A DNA stretch of 14,609 nucleotides from a bacterium. GTDB lineage: Bacteria > Zhuqueibacterota > Zhuqueibacteria > Thermofontimicrobiales > Thermofontimicrobiaceae. How positions within the stretch are numbered: the stretch's first letter is position 1; each line of letters opens with the position of its first letter. The stretch lies in NCBI GenBank assembly GCA_011046315.1, contig DSAU01000460.1, positions 1 through 14,609 of the forward strand. Reading direction: 5' to 3'. Below, piece after piece: positions 8,701 through 14,609 of the stretch. Both the position numbers and the translations under genes were made by a program. The notes below the pieces were generated by a model. That model made no database searches. It was not told the DNA's origin and was given only the letters and a program-made list of their open reading frames with translations.

Positions 8701-8798
8701 TCAAAAAGATATTTGACACCGAGAATAGTCAGAATTAACGCAACGAGAATGATCAGAATTTTATTTTTCAATGAATATTCGATAATGCGATTGATCAT
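5754..8798 (-). CDS. CzcA/CusA-family heavy-metal efflux RND permease
   Basis: Inner-membrane proton-driven pump of 1014 residues, the usual HME-RND size. Layout: TM1 at about 12-30, the first porter/docking loop, TM2-TM6 at about 334-490, a second periplasmic loop from about 545, and TM8-TM12 at the C-terminus. Family marks include LPVDVYPDLNAPVVTV (34-49), SPGMAPEDVE and GTEFMPEMDESSL (543-554). TM4 holds the proton-relay Asp D400 and Glu E407 in GMIVDSSIIMVEN, but the extra Asp of Ralstonia CzcA six residues earlier is Gly (G394). By eye, the E. coli CusA methionines M573 and M623 align with Leu and His here (H656 in HRINHVV), so a CusA-type methionine triad is not kept. The substrate (Zn/Co/Ni/Cd or Cu) stays open. 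The gene is last in the operon, with a weak AAGGGA ribosome site. Confidence 0.93.
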   Translation of the reverse strand: MINRIIEYSLKNKILIILVALILTILGVKYLFELPVDVYPDLNAPVVTVITESPGMAPEDVETLITFPMETAFNSLPHVSRVRSNSALGYSKINIDFEYGTNIYFARQLVTEKLQMITPSLPEQIDPPFIGPISSMFADAIEFTIKGDDLFEVRDFAEWDLKPRLQTVGGVSNVINMGGFLKQYHVLIDPNKLLNFNIQLSEVLSALKANNVNSSGGFLIAGPEEKIIRGIGRIKSIADIESIVLKQWNGIPITIGDIAKVEVGAYIRRGSAGESGAEVVIVTVQNQYNANVMKTISGVEEVLDKIKSEQADKFTIETFYTQLDMIIKSIKNVSWSIIIGGLLVVLVLLIFLNNIKSTVVVALAIPLSAIFAFIFFKIFGLTINIMTLGGLAIGLGMIVDSSIIMVENIFRHIQQGKVSFSEAVRKGAKEVGAPIFYAILILLAVFAPIFTLQGIEGKMFIPLTFAVSAAVLGSLLISLTLTPTLTSLLFKTGNLGQQDGILMRAIKKIYHPLFNHTMKHPTRVGATCLVILALGIGLSFYVGTEFMPEMDESSLLVDVLLPPEASLDESSRIASLVAAKIASIPEVERVIRATGKARGAEHTAPVNLTHANCVLVPKEKRSKSIDQIKAEIRNATHAIPGVLIQINAPLQHRINHVVTGIRSAIAVKIFGENLNTINEISNQIHNAMVSVPGVTDLQIEQISGVPQIEIRLKRDQLARYGINISDISLLIETALNGKVATELIETQKRYEIFVRYEKVFRDDIEKISNLMIQTQSGYRIPLSQVADFIENKNPSIIRKENALRRGVVQCNVSGRDMGSVANEIKEKISQIALPEGYFVSFGGTYENQLHAIRQLTVVIVLTLIIVFLLLTLSFRSFKNALLIIINIPLALAGGIIILFISGNTISVPSIVGFIALIGISVQDGIVLVNHINHNRQSGMNVAEAVAQAGSNKIRPVLMTTFTTMLGLIPLAVRNVTGSEMQKPLALVIMFGLLFSTVITLGVLPALYAMINREK

Positions 8799-8848
8799 GG
8801 TTAATTTCCCTTTTTAGTTGTGCAAAAATCCATTTGAGAATACGGTTT

Positions 8849-10153
8849 TTAATGGACATGACCGGCGTGCGGATCAACACCGGTAATTTGTGATTTTGAT
8901 TTTAGCTGATAATTTCCCTGTGTTACGATAATGTCACCATCATGCAATCCGGATACAATTTCTACAAATTCATCGGCGACAATTCCAGTTTTAACGATCT
9001 CCCGGCAATAGCCGCCAGGGACTTTAACAAAGACAATTTTTAGATTATCCTCCTCCAGAATAGCGGATCGGGGCGCTGCCAGCACCTTTTGTTTGCTGCC
9101 GATCACGACTTGAGTTGTGGAGAACATGCCCGGCAGTAATTTCCCAGCGAGATTTTGCACTTCGGCGATAATGTTAATGGTTTTTGTATCCGGCTTTAGG
9201 GTACTGCCGATGTGAAATATTTTTCCCTTGAAAATTAAATCCGGATAGGCGGTAACGCTGATTTTAACTTCCTGCCCGATCCGGATGCGCGTCAAATCTT
9301 TTTCAAAAATATCGGCTTCCAGCCACAACCTACGTGAATCAATTATTTCAAACAAGTTACTAGCGCGATCAACCTTTTGACCAATGCTTGCCTCCCGCCG
9401 GGTAATGACGCCGGAAATTGGCGCGTAAAGATGAAGGGTAGAGCCGGTCGCCTCCACGTGCTGATGGGTAACGCCAATTAGCTCTTGCTCTGTGACCCCC
9501 AATGCCAGCAATTTCTTTCGGGCGTAGCTCAAGTTGACTTCAGCCAGCTTTTGCGATAAGATGGTGTCCTGAAATTGTCGGTCTGAAATGATATTTTCCT
9601 GGTGTAATTTCTGTTGGCGGACATGGTTTTGATTTTCAATTTCCAATTCTGCCCGGGAGCGTTCGTACTCCGCGCGCAAAATCCCGACTTCCGGGCTTGA
9701 TAAACAGACAAGCAGCTCGCCCTGTTGCACCTGGTCGCCAATGTTTTTAAAGACACAATTGATGCTGGCGTTGACGAACGGACTGATGATGGCGAACTTG
9801 TCGGGGTTGGCGATTAATTTACCGGGCACAGTGATCGTCAATTCTATTGGCATCGTTTTCACTTCGACTGTTTTCAACCCGATTAATTGCGCCCATTCTT
9901 CCTCAATGTTAATCACATCTTCAAAGTGGGAGTGGCTATGTACTTCAACGGGTGATTTTTCTGTTCTCTCCGGCGTCTGCTTTGATGACAAAGCTTGCTC
10001 ATTGAAATTGTGATCGTGGTCAGCTACCGCCTGTTGATGGTCAAGGGCTGAACTGTGTTCGTGATTATCGTGAGAATGATCATGGCTGGTTGAGCAACCA
10101 ACAGCAAGATAGCAACTCAGTATGATCAGCATTATTATATTTTTCAGTTGCAT
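8849..10153 (-). CDS. CzcB-type periplasmic adaptor (membrane fusion) protein with His-rich termini
   Basis: Links the RND permease to the outer-membrane channel. The 434-residue protein starts with a signal peptide and a lipobox-like LAVGC with Cys20, so it is probably a lipoprotein. Residues 23-77 are very rich in His/Asp (HDHSHDNHEH, HDH, HSHSHF), and the extreme C-terminus is DPHAGHVH, both apt for soft or divalent metal binding. The adaptor body follows: a barrel-sandwich/lipoyl half at 108-155 (FAIISPFVNASI, GDQVQQGELLVCL), a coiled-coil hairpin at about 156-218, and the second lipoyl half at 240-270 (LYAPISGVITRREASIGQKV). A beta-barrel (WLEADIFEKDLTRIRIGQEV) and a membrane-proximal domain complete it. 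GGAGGA precedes the ATG by six bases. The gap to the permease gene is 50 bases, consistent with one transcript. Confidence 0.93.
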   Translation of the reverse strand: MQLKNIIMLIILSCYLAVGCSTSHDHSHDNHEHSSALDHQQAVADHDHNFNEQALSSKQTPERTEKSPVEVHSHSHFEDVINIEEEWAQLIGLKTVEVKTMPIELTITVPGKLIANPDKFAIISPFVNASINCVFKNIGDQVQQGELLVCLSSPEVGILRAEYERSRAELEIENQNHVRQQKLHQENIISDRQFQDTILSQKLAEVNLSYARKKLLALGVTEQELIGVTHQHVEATGSTLHLYAPISGVITRREASIGQKVDRASNLFEIIDSRRLWLEADIFEKDLTRIRIGQEVKISVTAYPDLIFKGKIFHIGSTLKPDTKTINIIAEVQNLAGKLLPGMFSTTQVVIGSKQKVLAAPRSAILEEDNLKIVFVKVPGGYCREIVKTGIVADEFVEIVSGLHDGDIIVTQGNYQLKSKSQITGVDPHAGHVH

Positions 10154-10178
10154 GTTAAATCCTCCGTTAATAATAATT

Positions 10179-11441
10179 TTACTTTATTTCAGTTTTGAAC
10201 AACGAGGTCCCCACTGCCAGTTCCAGGTCGGCGCGAGCGGCGCAAAGTTGATAGAGCGCCTCGATATATCCGACTTTGATCTGATTCATCGATCGCAGTG
10301 CTTCTGCCACTTCAAGGTAGCCCATTTCTCCTTCTTTATAGCTTCGGGTGGCAATCCGCAACAGCTCTTCCACTTCAATCAGGCTGCGGGTTTTAAGGCT
10401 GTAAACATGCTGTTCAGCAGTGATGAGTTTTCCAAGTGCACTTTGTATTGCTACCCAGACTCGATTGTGAACTGCTGATGATTCAAACTGCGATGCATGA
10501 AAGTTAGCGTTTGCCTGGCGAATTTGGCTTTGATTTTTTAACAAAAAATATAGTGGAACAGAGAGGCTAATTTCCGCGCCCCAGGATCGATTTTCGCTGT
10601 CAGGCTGATGCTGTTGTTGAAAATAACTGAGCTCAAAAGACGGCAATAGATCCGACCAGGCAAGCCACCGTTGGTTGCTTCTCTGCGCCAAACGATGATC
10701 CGCAGCAGCCAGTTCTGGATGGACGCCCAACGCAATTTGGAATAAAGTATCTATCGAAAAATGGGACCGTGAAAATTGAATATCACCGCGGGGAATGATC
10801 TCAACTGCCGTTGGTTTGCCCATTAGAGCTGCCAGCTCTGTTCGCGCAATATTAAAATCTTGCTTCAGTCGCTGGTAACTATTTTCAATGGTTGCGCGGT
10901 CAACATGAACCTTGAGCGTATCATAAGGCGTGGCATCGCCGGCAAATACGCGCAGCCGTGTCATTTGAAGAATTTCGTCTGATAACAATAATAACTCTTG
11001 ATGGAGCTCAATTTGTTGTTGCAAGGTCAACGTGTGATAAAACGCTTTTTTAACTTTATTCGAAATGCGGTTGGAAATATGTAACATTTTAGCCCGGCTG
11101 ATGTGCGTATCGATTTTATTCTGGCGGGCTTTAAGGTAATAGTACAGTGGAAACTCAATCCCCTGCTGAATACCGATCTTCTTTTCATGATAGTCGTTCA
11201 AAGTTCGGCTGGCGCGAGGAATACCCTCCAACTCCATGAACAGCCGGGGATGATCTGGCGCGAGAGTTTCCCAGAAACCGGCTTTTACGGCTTTCCATTC
11301 CTGGTTTGCCTGCTGCAATTCAGGATTATTCTTCAGCGCCGTATAGAGCGCCTCGTTCAGACTGATTTCCTGGGTAGTGCAGGATGTCGGACTGAACCAT
11401 AGAAACCAAACCACACCAAGAATCTTTGAAAAATTAAACAT
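10179..11441 (-). CDS. TolC-family outer membrane efflux protein (CzcC-like)
   Basis: A 420-residue outer-membrane channel subunit with the two-repeat OEP layout. A hydrophobic signal sequence at 1-20 leads to the classic opening ISLNEALYTALKNNPELQQANQEWKA. Long alpha-helical barrel segments follow. The second repeat starts near 228 (IDTLFQIALGVHPELAAADHRLAQR), with the conserved strand SWGAEISLSVPLYF. The C-terminal helix has YKEGEMGYLEVAEALRSMNQIKVGYIEALYQLCAARADLELAVG, a signature of metal-efflux TolC proteins. A Cys at residue 21 (SPTSC) might be lipidated but is not a good lipobox. GGAGAA lies 8 bases before the ATG. It is 25 bases upstream of the adaptor gene. Expected as a trimer in the outer membrane. 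Confidence 0.9.
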   Translation of the reverse strand: MFNFSKILGVVWFLWFSPTSCTTQEISLNEALYTALKNNPELQQANQEWKAVKAGFWETLAPDHPRLFMELEGIPRASRTLNDYHEKKIGIQQGIEFPLYYYLKARQNKIDTHISRAKMLHISNRISNKVKKAFYHTLTLQQQIELHQELLLLSDEILQMTRLRVFAGDATPYDTLKVHVDRATIENSYQRLKQDFNIARTELAALMGKPTAVEIIPRGDIQFSRSHFSIDTLFQIALGVHPELAAADHRLAQRSNQRWLAWSDLLPSFELSYFQQQHQPDSENRSWGAEISLSVPLYFLLKNQSQIRQANANFHASQFESSAVHNRVWVAIQSALGKLITAEQHVYSLKTRSLIEVEELLRIATRSYKEGEMGYLEVAEALRSMNQIKVGYIEALYQLCAARADLELAVGTSLFKTEIK

Positions 11442-11482
11442 AGCGATTCTCCATAGTTGTGTTGTTTTCAGAGCAAATTTGT

Positions 11483-11529
11483 ATTATGGTTTTTTAAAAA
11501 GATAGCGCCAAGTTTGACGTCATACAAAC
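11483..11529 (-). promoter_or_regulatory. Candidate second promoter and operator before the TolC-family gene
   Basis: On the minus strand, TTGGCG (11511-11506) and CATAAT (11488-11483) are spaced by 17 bases. The -10 is five of six and the -35 is weak. Directly upstream of the -35 is a dyad, GTTTG-TATGACGT-CAAAC (11529-11512), whose core contains TGACGTCA-like symmetry. This is where a repressor or activator could bind. The dyad arms are only five bases, so this is suggestive only. A promoter here would express channel, adaptor and permease separately from the small His-rich gene. Confidence 0.3.
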
Positions 11530-11559
11530 CTGGCTAATAACAAACAGCGTTGTGACGGA

Positions 11560-11937
11560 TTATAAAACTGTTATCGGAGGCCGGTCTTGGGGCGTAGAGA
11601 TGTGGTTTTTAAACCATTGATTTTCAATACAATAAAAAGCTTCAAATTCGTTCCAGGTTTTTGGCAGGTCAGGTTTTGGAAAAGTAAAGCTTAGCGTCGT
11701 TGCATGACAGTGAATTTTTTGGGGAGCGTTCTTTTCAGTGTCATGATGCTCATGTTTGGCACCATGAAAATGATCCGTAGGTGAAAGAAGCGGGTCAGAA
11801 GAAAATTCATCATCAAAATGCGAATGGCTCGGTGCATCAAAATGACAATGTTCTATTGAGCACACGCTGAAAGAGGAAGGTAAAAAACTCAGCAGCATTA
11901 AAACGGCGATTAATTTTCGAACATACTTTCGAGACAA
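11560..11937 (-). CDS. Small exported His-rich protein at the head of the metal efflux operon
   Basis: A 125-residue protein of no family I can name. Residues 1-25 look like a Sec signal (basic start RKYVRKL, then IAVLMLLSFLPSSFSV). The mature part has 12 His (30, 32, 38, 40, 56, 58, 62, 64, 65, 76, 78, 112) and four Cys (26, 31, 77, 103) in clusters such as CSIEHCHF, SHSHFDDEF, HFHGAKHEHHD and HCHA, apt for binding Zn, Ni, Co or Cu. The tail is Trp/Phe-rich, then proline-rich (RPPITVL). The start is TTG: GGAG at 11949-11946 lies eight bases upstream, and the only nearby in-frame ATG would cut into the signal peptide. Position ahead of channel, adaptor and permease suggests a periplasmic metal buffer, chaperone or sensor accessory for the pump; that role is inferred. 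It could also be a non-functional metal sponge. Confidence 0.75.
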   Translation of the reverse strand: MSRKYVRKLIAVLMLLSFLPSSFSVCSIEHCHFDAPSHSHFDDEFSSDPLLSPTDHFHGAKHEHHDTEKNAPQKIHCHATTLSFTFPKPDLPKTWNEFEAFYCIENQWFKNHISTPQDRPPITVL

Positions 11938-11979
11938 TTGTGTAGCTCCGATGATTGTAAAAAATTTGGATTTTAGTTG

Positions 11980-12015
11980 ATGAAATTATACCGCGTCATG
12001 CAATCAAAGTTTCAT
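11980..12015 (-). promoter_or_regulatory. Candidate promoter (-10 TATAAT) of the metal efflux operon
   Basis: A perfect TATAAT lies at 11990-11985 on the minus strand, about 48 bases before the TTG start of the His-rich gene. No good -35 lies at 16-18 bases (GAAACT at 17), which fits a promoter that needs an activator, such as a MerR- or ECF-type regulator. Short inverted arms ATGAAA/TTTCAT (12015-12010 and 11985-11980 on the minus strand) frame the element. The arms alone could arise by chance. Confidence 0.4.
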
Positions 12016-12078
12016 TGAGCCGTTGTTTCGAGATTGGCGTGACCTTTATTCCTCCTTTAGGTTCTGGTCGTGACGATT

Positions 12079-12675
12079 TCATAGCTGTGAAAGGTTACGA
12101 CTATCTTTATTTCGGTTCCCCTTGCTGCGTCGATCGGGCTTCTGTTTGTTTAAAATATCTTTCAGTAAAATGCGTTGATTGGGACGCCATTTCTTTTGCA
12201 GAATGTTGTCGTTAAATTCAAGGTCTAATCGCGCCAACTCGGAATTGATTTGTCGCAGATCTAATATTAAATTCTTTTTAAACCGATGATTCGCCGGTAG
12301 CCGGGTAAAATTCAAATGACAATAATCAACAAAAGATATTTCCGCCTCGCAGTATAAAATCGGCAGCCCGATAATGCGACAGCTAATGGGGCGCGCCGGA
12401 TAAACAGCGCACCTGTTTTTCCACAACATCGGACAGATGCTGTCATCAGCGCGATGGTTGGCGAGTAATTTTTTGATCCGTTCTTTTGAAAATGATTGCA
12501 GTTGCTGCTCAATGATGAATGCTTCGATGGGCAACACACTTTTTTCCACCAGACAGCATTGATGACAACCGGGTTTGCACAGGATGTGTTCGGCGAAACA
12601 CTTTTCAATTTCCTGGCATTGCACATAAAGCATGTGGATTAGATTGTTGTATTTAAAGAGAATTTCATTGAGCAT
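12079..12675 (-). CDS. YkgJ-type cysteine-cluster protein
   Basis: A 198-residue cytosolic protein of the YkgJ/CxxCxxCC zinc- or iron-chelating family (Pfam CxxCxxCC). Cysteines are arranged as C33-x3-C37-x2-C40-C41 (CKPGCHQCC), then C81 in CPML, C89 in RCAVYPARPISCR with C99, and further C109 and C119. The CPxL...C.VY..RP..CR..G string is the family signature. Earlier C20 and C26 lie in the N-terminal helix. The C-terminal 30 residues are Lys/Arg-rich (KQKPDRRSKGNRNKDSRN) and look disordered. The family is thought to hold a metal or cluster; its function is unclear. It lies upstream of the metal efflux operon on the same strand, but a 141-base gap with a separate TATAAT makes co-transcription doubtful. 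Confidence 0.85.
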   Translation of the reverse strand: MLNEILFKYNNLIHMLYVQCQEIEKCFAEHILCKPGCHQCCLVEKSVLPIEAFIIEQQLQSFSKERIKKLLANHRADDSICPMLWKNRCAVYPARPISCRIIGLPILYCEAEISFVDYCHLNFTRLPANHRFKKNLILDLRQINSELARLDLEFNDNILQKKWRPNQRILLKDILNKQKPDRRSKGNRNKDSRNLSQL

Positions 12676-13020
12676 AAGCCAAAATTAACAAGATCATCAA
12701 TAATATATTTAGCAAATCTGAGTTTTTATCCAATATTTGGATATCATTTTCCCAGAAAGGTTCAAAACAAATTTTTTATATTCAACATCCCCAAATAAAC
12801 ATCAATGATCTTGGCGGTCGGATGAAGAAAAATAGTTTGGGCGCGCAGCCGACCAGAATACGGTAATCGGGTTAGCTATCACGAAAATAATATTGTCCCC
12901 AAGTCATTTTAATGTTGAAATGAATACGAACCAATGACCTCCGTAGTCTGCGGTTCACCGATTGTAGAATTTGTTCAAAGCCGAACGATCAAAAACATAG
13001 CAAGCTGGGAATAGGCGGCA
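12676..13020. other. Intergenic region between the YkgJ-type gene and the truncated VWA gene
   Basis: No gene was found on either strand in this stretch. It carries the palindrome at 12727-12743, described separately, upstream of the YkgJ-type gene. I saw no terminator with a T run for the truncated VWA gene that ends at 13021, and no tRNA-like or riboswitch-like structure that I could recognise. The part nearest the YkgJ gene is AT-rich and is the likely promoter region, but no -35/-10 pair with good spacing stands out. Confidence 0.5.
12727..12743. promoter_or_regulatory. Perfect 7+3+7 palindrome, candidate operator of the YkgJ-type gene
   Basis: TATCCAA at 12727-12733, centre TAT, and TTGGATA at 12737-12743 form a perfect inverted repeat of 17 bases. 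It lies about 52 bases upstream of the YkgJ-type start, where a repressor or activator dimer could contact the promoter. No T run follows on either side, so it is not a terminator. No second copy was noticed in the window. Confidence 0.4.
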
Positions 13021-14148
13021 TTATTTCATGAACAATAATTTAAGCGATTGCTTCTTTGTTTTTGTTGACATTGTAAAAATATATGAACCCGAAGACACAA
13101 CCTGACCGAACTGGTAAGTGCCATCCCATATAAATTCAAATTCGCGCTTTGGAGCAATACCCTCAATATTAAATATTTTTACTACCTGGCCCATGATATT
13201 ATAGATTTTAAAAGAAATGTCTTTCATTTCGATCTCAGATCGGAGCTTAATCTTAATTGCAGTCTGCGAATTAAATGGATTTGGATAAGCCTGGAACAAT
13301 GTGTCAGCATCTTCGGTATTGTTTGCCATCTGTATCATTGAAATCAATTCAGATTCATCCCAGGGATTGGACATGATTTTACCGCCCTGCTGGGGTTCAA
13401 GGCAGAGAAACGCCGTATAATATGACAAAATCCTCTGCTTCAGGCTGTGATGGATAATCTCGCTGATAATATCATTGGTTTGATTTTCAGCCTCTAAAGA
13501 TTGAATGTAATTTCCAGTCCAAATCTCTTCCGATAAACTATCTGCATAAAATGCTGATGATTCATCGATAATGAATTGCTGTGAAAACATATTCGATTGA
13601 TAAATCCCTGATACATTAATTGTAAATGGAAAAGTACCGTAAAATTTGCCGACTTGAAGTATCGGCTGTTTCAAATAGGTCGTTGTGTTGTTTAGATTAA
13701 AATTATAGCGTCCGTAACAAAATCCGTTTTCCATGGTAGTATGGATGTCAATAGTACTGATAAAACCATCCAGTGATTCAAAAACGGAGGATAAAATATT
13801 AGAAAAGCTGTAATTCGGATAAACACGAAAAAAATTGCCGCCAGTTAAGCGGGTCAAATTGGAATAAAAATATTCGTTACCCCGATATGATCTCCCCCCT
13901 ATATGGTTCCAGGTCCAAGATTGGTTCTGAAAATCAGCAACATGTATTGGCAAAGTAGCTTCCATTTGTTCCTGTAGATCCTGGATCAATTGGTTGGCGA
14001 CTTGATAAGCGCCGGCTTGATCAGAGTCGGAAATAAGTAAAATGCTGGCATTATTTCCATTAGTTTTAACAAAATCAATGCCGTTTGCCAACAATGGTGG
14101 CAGATTACTATATGTTGATATGCCCTTTTCAGCAATAGAAGTGTGGTT
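13021..14148 (-). pseudogene. 5'-truncated VWA-domain protein with T9SS-type C-terminal sorting domain
   Basis: The longest reading is 357 residues from a TTG at 14094, but coherent protein sequence continues upstream to 14148 (HTSIAEKGISTYSNLPPLL) until an in-frame stop at 14151-14149. What remains is the second half of a VWA domain: a MIDAS-loop-2-like HTSIAEKG, the strand ASILLISDSDQ, IHVADF, and the closing LTRLTGGNFFRV. The first half with DxSxS is absent, as is any signal peptide. A beta-rich middle and RILSYYTAFLCLEP, a segment typical of VIT-VWA proteins, follow. The tail from residue 270 (YPNPFN..TAIKIKL, KIYNIMGQVVKIF, WDGTYQFGQVVSSGSYIFTM) is a type A sorting/FlgD-Ig-like domain of proteins exported by type IX secretion. 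Without a Sec signal it cannot reach that system, so it is probably a remnant. No upstream piece was found between it and the ACT gene. Confidence 0.7.
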
Positions 14149-14155
14149 TTAATTG

Positions 14156-14196
14156 GCTAATGATGCGCCGAGCAGTTGATCACAACATCGTTAAGC
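14156..14196. other. Imperfect hairpin at the break of the truncated VWA gene
   Basis: GCTAATGATG (14156-14165) pairs with CATCGTTAAGC (14186-14196), ten base pairs with one bulged A and one G-T pair, around a 20-base loop. It lies five bases beyond the stop codon that ends the open frame of the VWA remnant and 63 bases downstream of the ACT gene stop on the same strand. No T run follows, so it is not a standard intrinsic terminator. Its meaning is unknown. Confidence 0.4.
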
Positions 14197-14259
14197 TCTG
14201 ATATTTTCGCGTTGGTTTAAACTTAATATTAGCTGGTGATCGAGACAAACCAGCAATCG

Positions 14260-14609
14260 CTATTTGGCAAACAAAGAAAGCGCGGTATCAATATCAGCGA
14301 CGTCCAATATTAGCGTCATGATATTATTTTTCTGATCGGTCGTTCCGTAAGCGTGCGAAATATTAATGCCCACGTGACCGATTCGTTCGGCAATATACGC
14401 CAGTTCCCTGGGTTTGTTTTCGACGCGCACCTTGATCACATCTCTTACCTCTACAGCAAAATTGTGGTCGGTCAATATTTTTCTGGACTTTTGTACCTGG
14501 TTCACCAGCAATTTCGCGCTGTCCACAAAGACACCGATAGATTCGATTTTGATATTGTTTTTATTTAAAATGTTGAGCAATTCTCCCAACGCCCGGGGAC
14601 GGTCTTCCA
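14260..14609 (-). CDS. Tandem ACT-domain protein, 5' end beyond the window
   Basis: The frame is open to the window edge. Before the first possible TTG start at 14589 it reads E-D-R-P-R-A-L, the conserved entry of an ACT domain, so the true start lies outside and the entry is partial. Two ACT modules are visible. The first is EDRPRALGELLNILNKNNIKIESIGVFVDSAKLLVNQVQKSRKIL. The second is VIKVRVENKPRELAYIAERIGHVGINISHAYGTT..NNIMTLILDVADIDTALSLFA. The two-domain layout of about 130-140 residues resembles COG4747-type stand-alone ACT proteins, often found near phenylacetate-CoA ligase or amino-acid enzymes. ACT pairs usually bind amino acids or other small ligands. The ligand and partner are not visible here. 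Confidence 0.85.
   Translation of the reverse strand, partial: EDRPRALGELLNILNKNNIKIESIGVFVDSAKLLVNQVQKSRKILTDHNFAVEVRDVIKVRVENKPRELAYIAERIGHVGINISHAYGTTDQKNNIMTLILDVADIDTALSLFAK

Noticed and set aside
7585..8738. Several plus-strand open frames opposite the RND permease gene
   Set aside because: They are shadows of the well-conserved minus-strand coding sequence and show no family signatures.
12050..12058. Perfect Shine-Dalgarno-like AAAGGAGGA on the minus strand after the YkgJ-type gene
   Set aside because: No ATG, GTG or TTG follows at a working distance and the short frames behind it end quickly.
14155..14196. Possible integron attC site: the hairpin ends in GTTAAGC, which fits GTTRRRY
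   Set aside because: At about 42 bases it is too short, the inner L boxes do not pair, the left arm does not match RYYYAAC, and no integrase or cassette array is present.

Overview
The window reads as chromosomal DNA of a Gram-negative bacterium of the Fibrobacteres-Chlorobi-Bacteroidetes/Calditrichota type. This is an inference. It rests on a type IX secretion (T9SS-like) C-terminal sorting tail, an ECF sigma/zinc-finger anti-sigma pair in which the anti-sigma carries HEAT repeats, a DUF4097 protein with a Sec signal, and a tripartite RND metal efflux system that implies two membranes. No rRNA, tRNA, CRISPR array, transposase or phage gene was seen. The only decayed gene is at the right end.

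Left part (1-3712). About 800 bases without a gene open the window. They hold a palindromic intergenic repeat of the REP/MITE kind (28-156) followed by AT-rich DNA. Then comes a plus-strand cluster closed by a strong intrinsic terminator: an ECF sigma factor, a membrane-anchored zinc-finger anti-sigma factor with a HEAT-repeat C-terminus, and a secreted DUF4097 protein built from ten exact 54-bp (18-residue) units plus two outliers. This looks like a cell-envelope signalling module: sigma factor, its restraint, and an exported beta-solenoid protein that may be target or input.

Middle (3728-5673). A TIGR01777-type NAD(P)-binding epimerase has its own near-consensus promoter on the plus strand. 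It converges with a minus-strand class I SAM-dependent methyltransferase that has its own candidate promoter.

Metal efflux operon (minus strand, 11990 down to 5706). In transcription order: a small His-rich exported protein with a TTG start, a TolC-family outer-membrane channel, a His-rich CzcB-type periplasmic adaptor, and a CzcA/CusA-family RND permease, ended by an intrinsic terminator. Together the last three would move divalent (or copper-type) cations from periplasm or cytoplasm to the outside. The His-rich small protein and the His-rich tails of the adaptor suggest periplasmic metal capture. No metal-responsive regulator lies nearby.

Right part (12079-14609). A YkgJ-type cysteine-cluster protein is preceded by a perfect short palindrome that could be an operator. 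Next are an intergenic stretch, a 5'-truncated VWA protein with a T9SS-type tail (probably a pseudogene), and the 3' part of a two-domain ACT protein that runs off the window edge.
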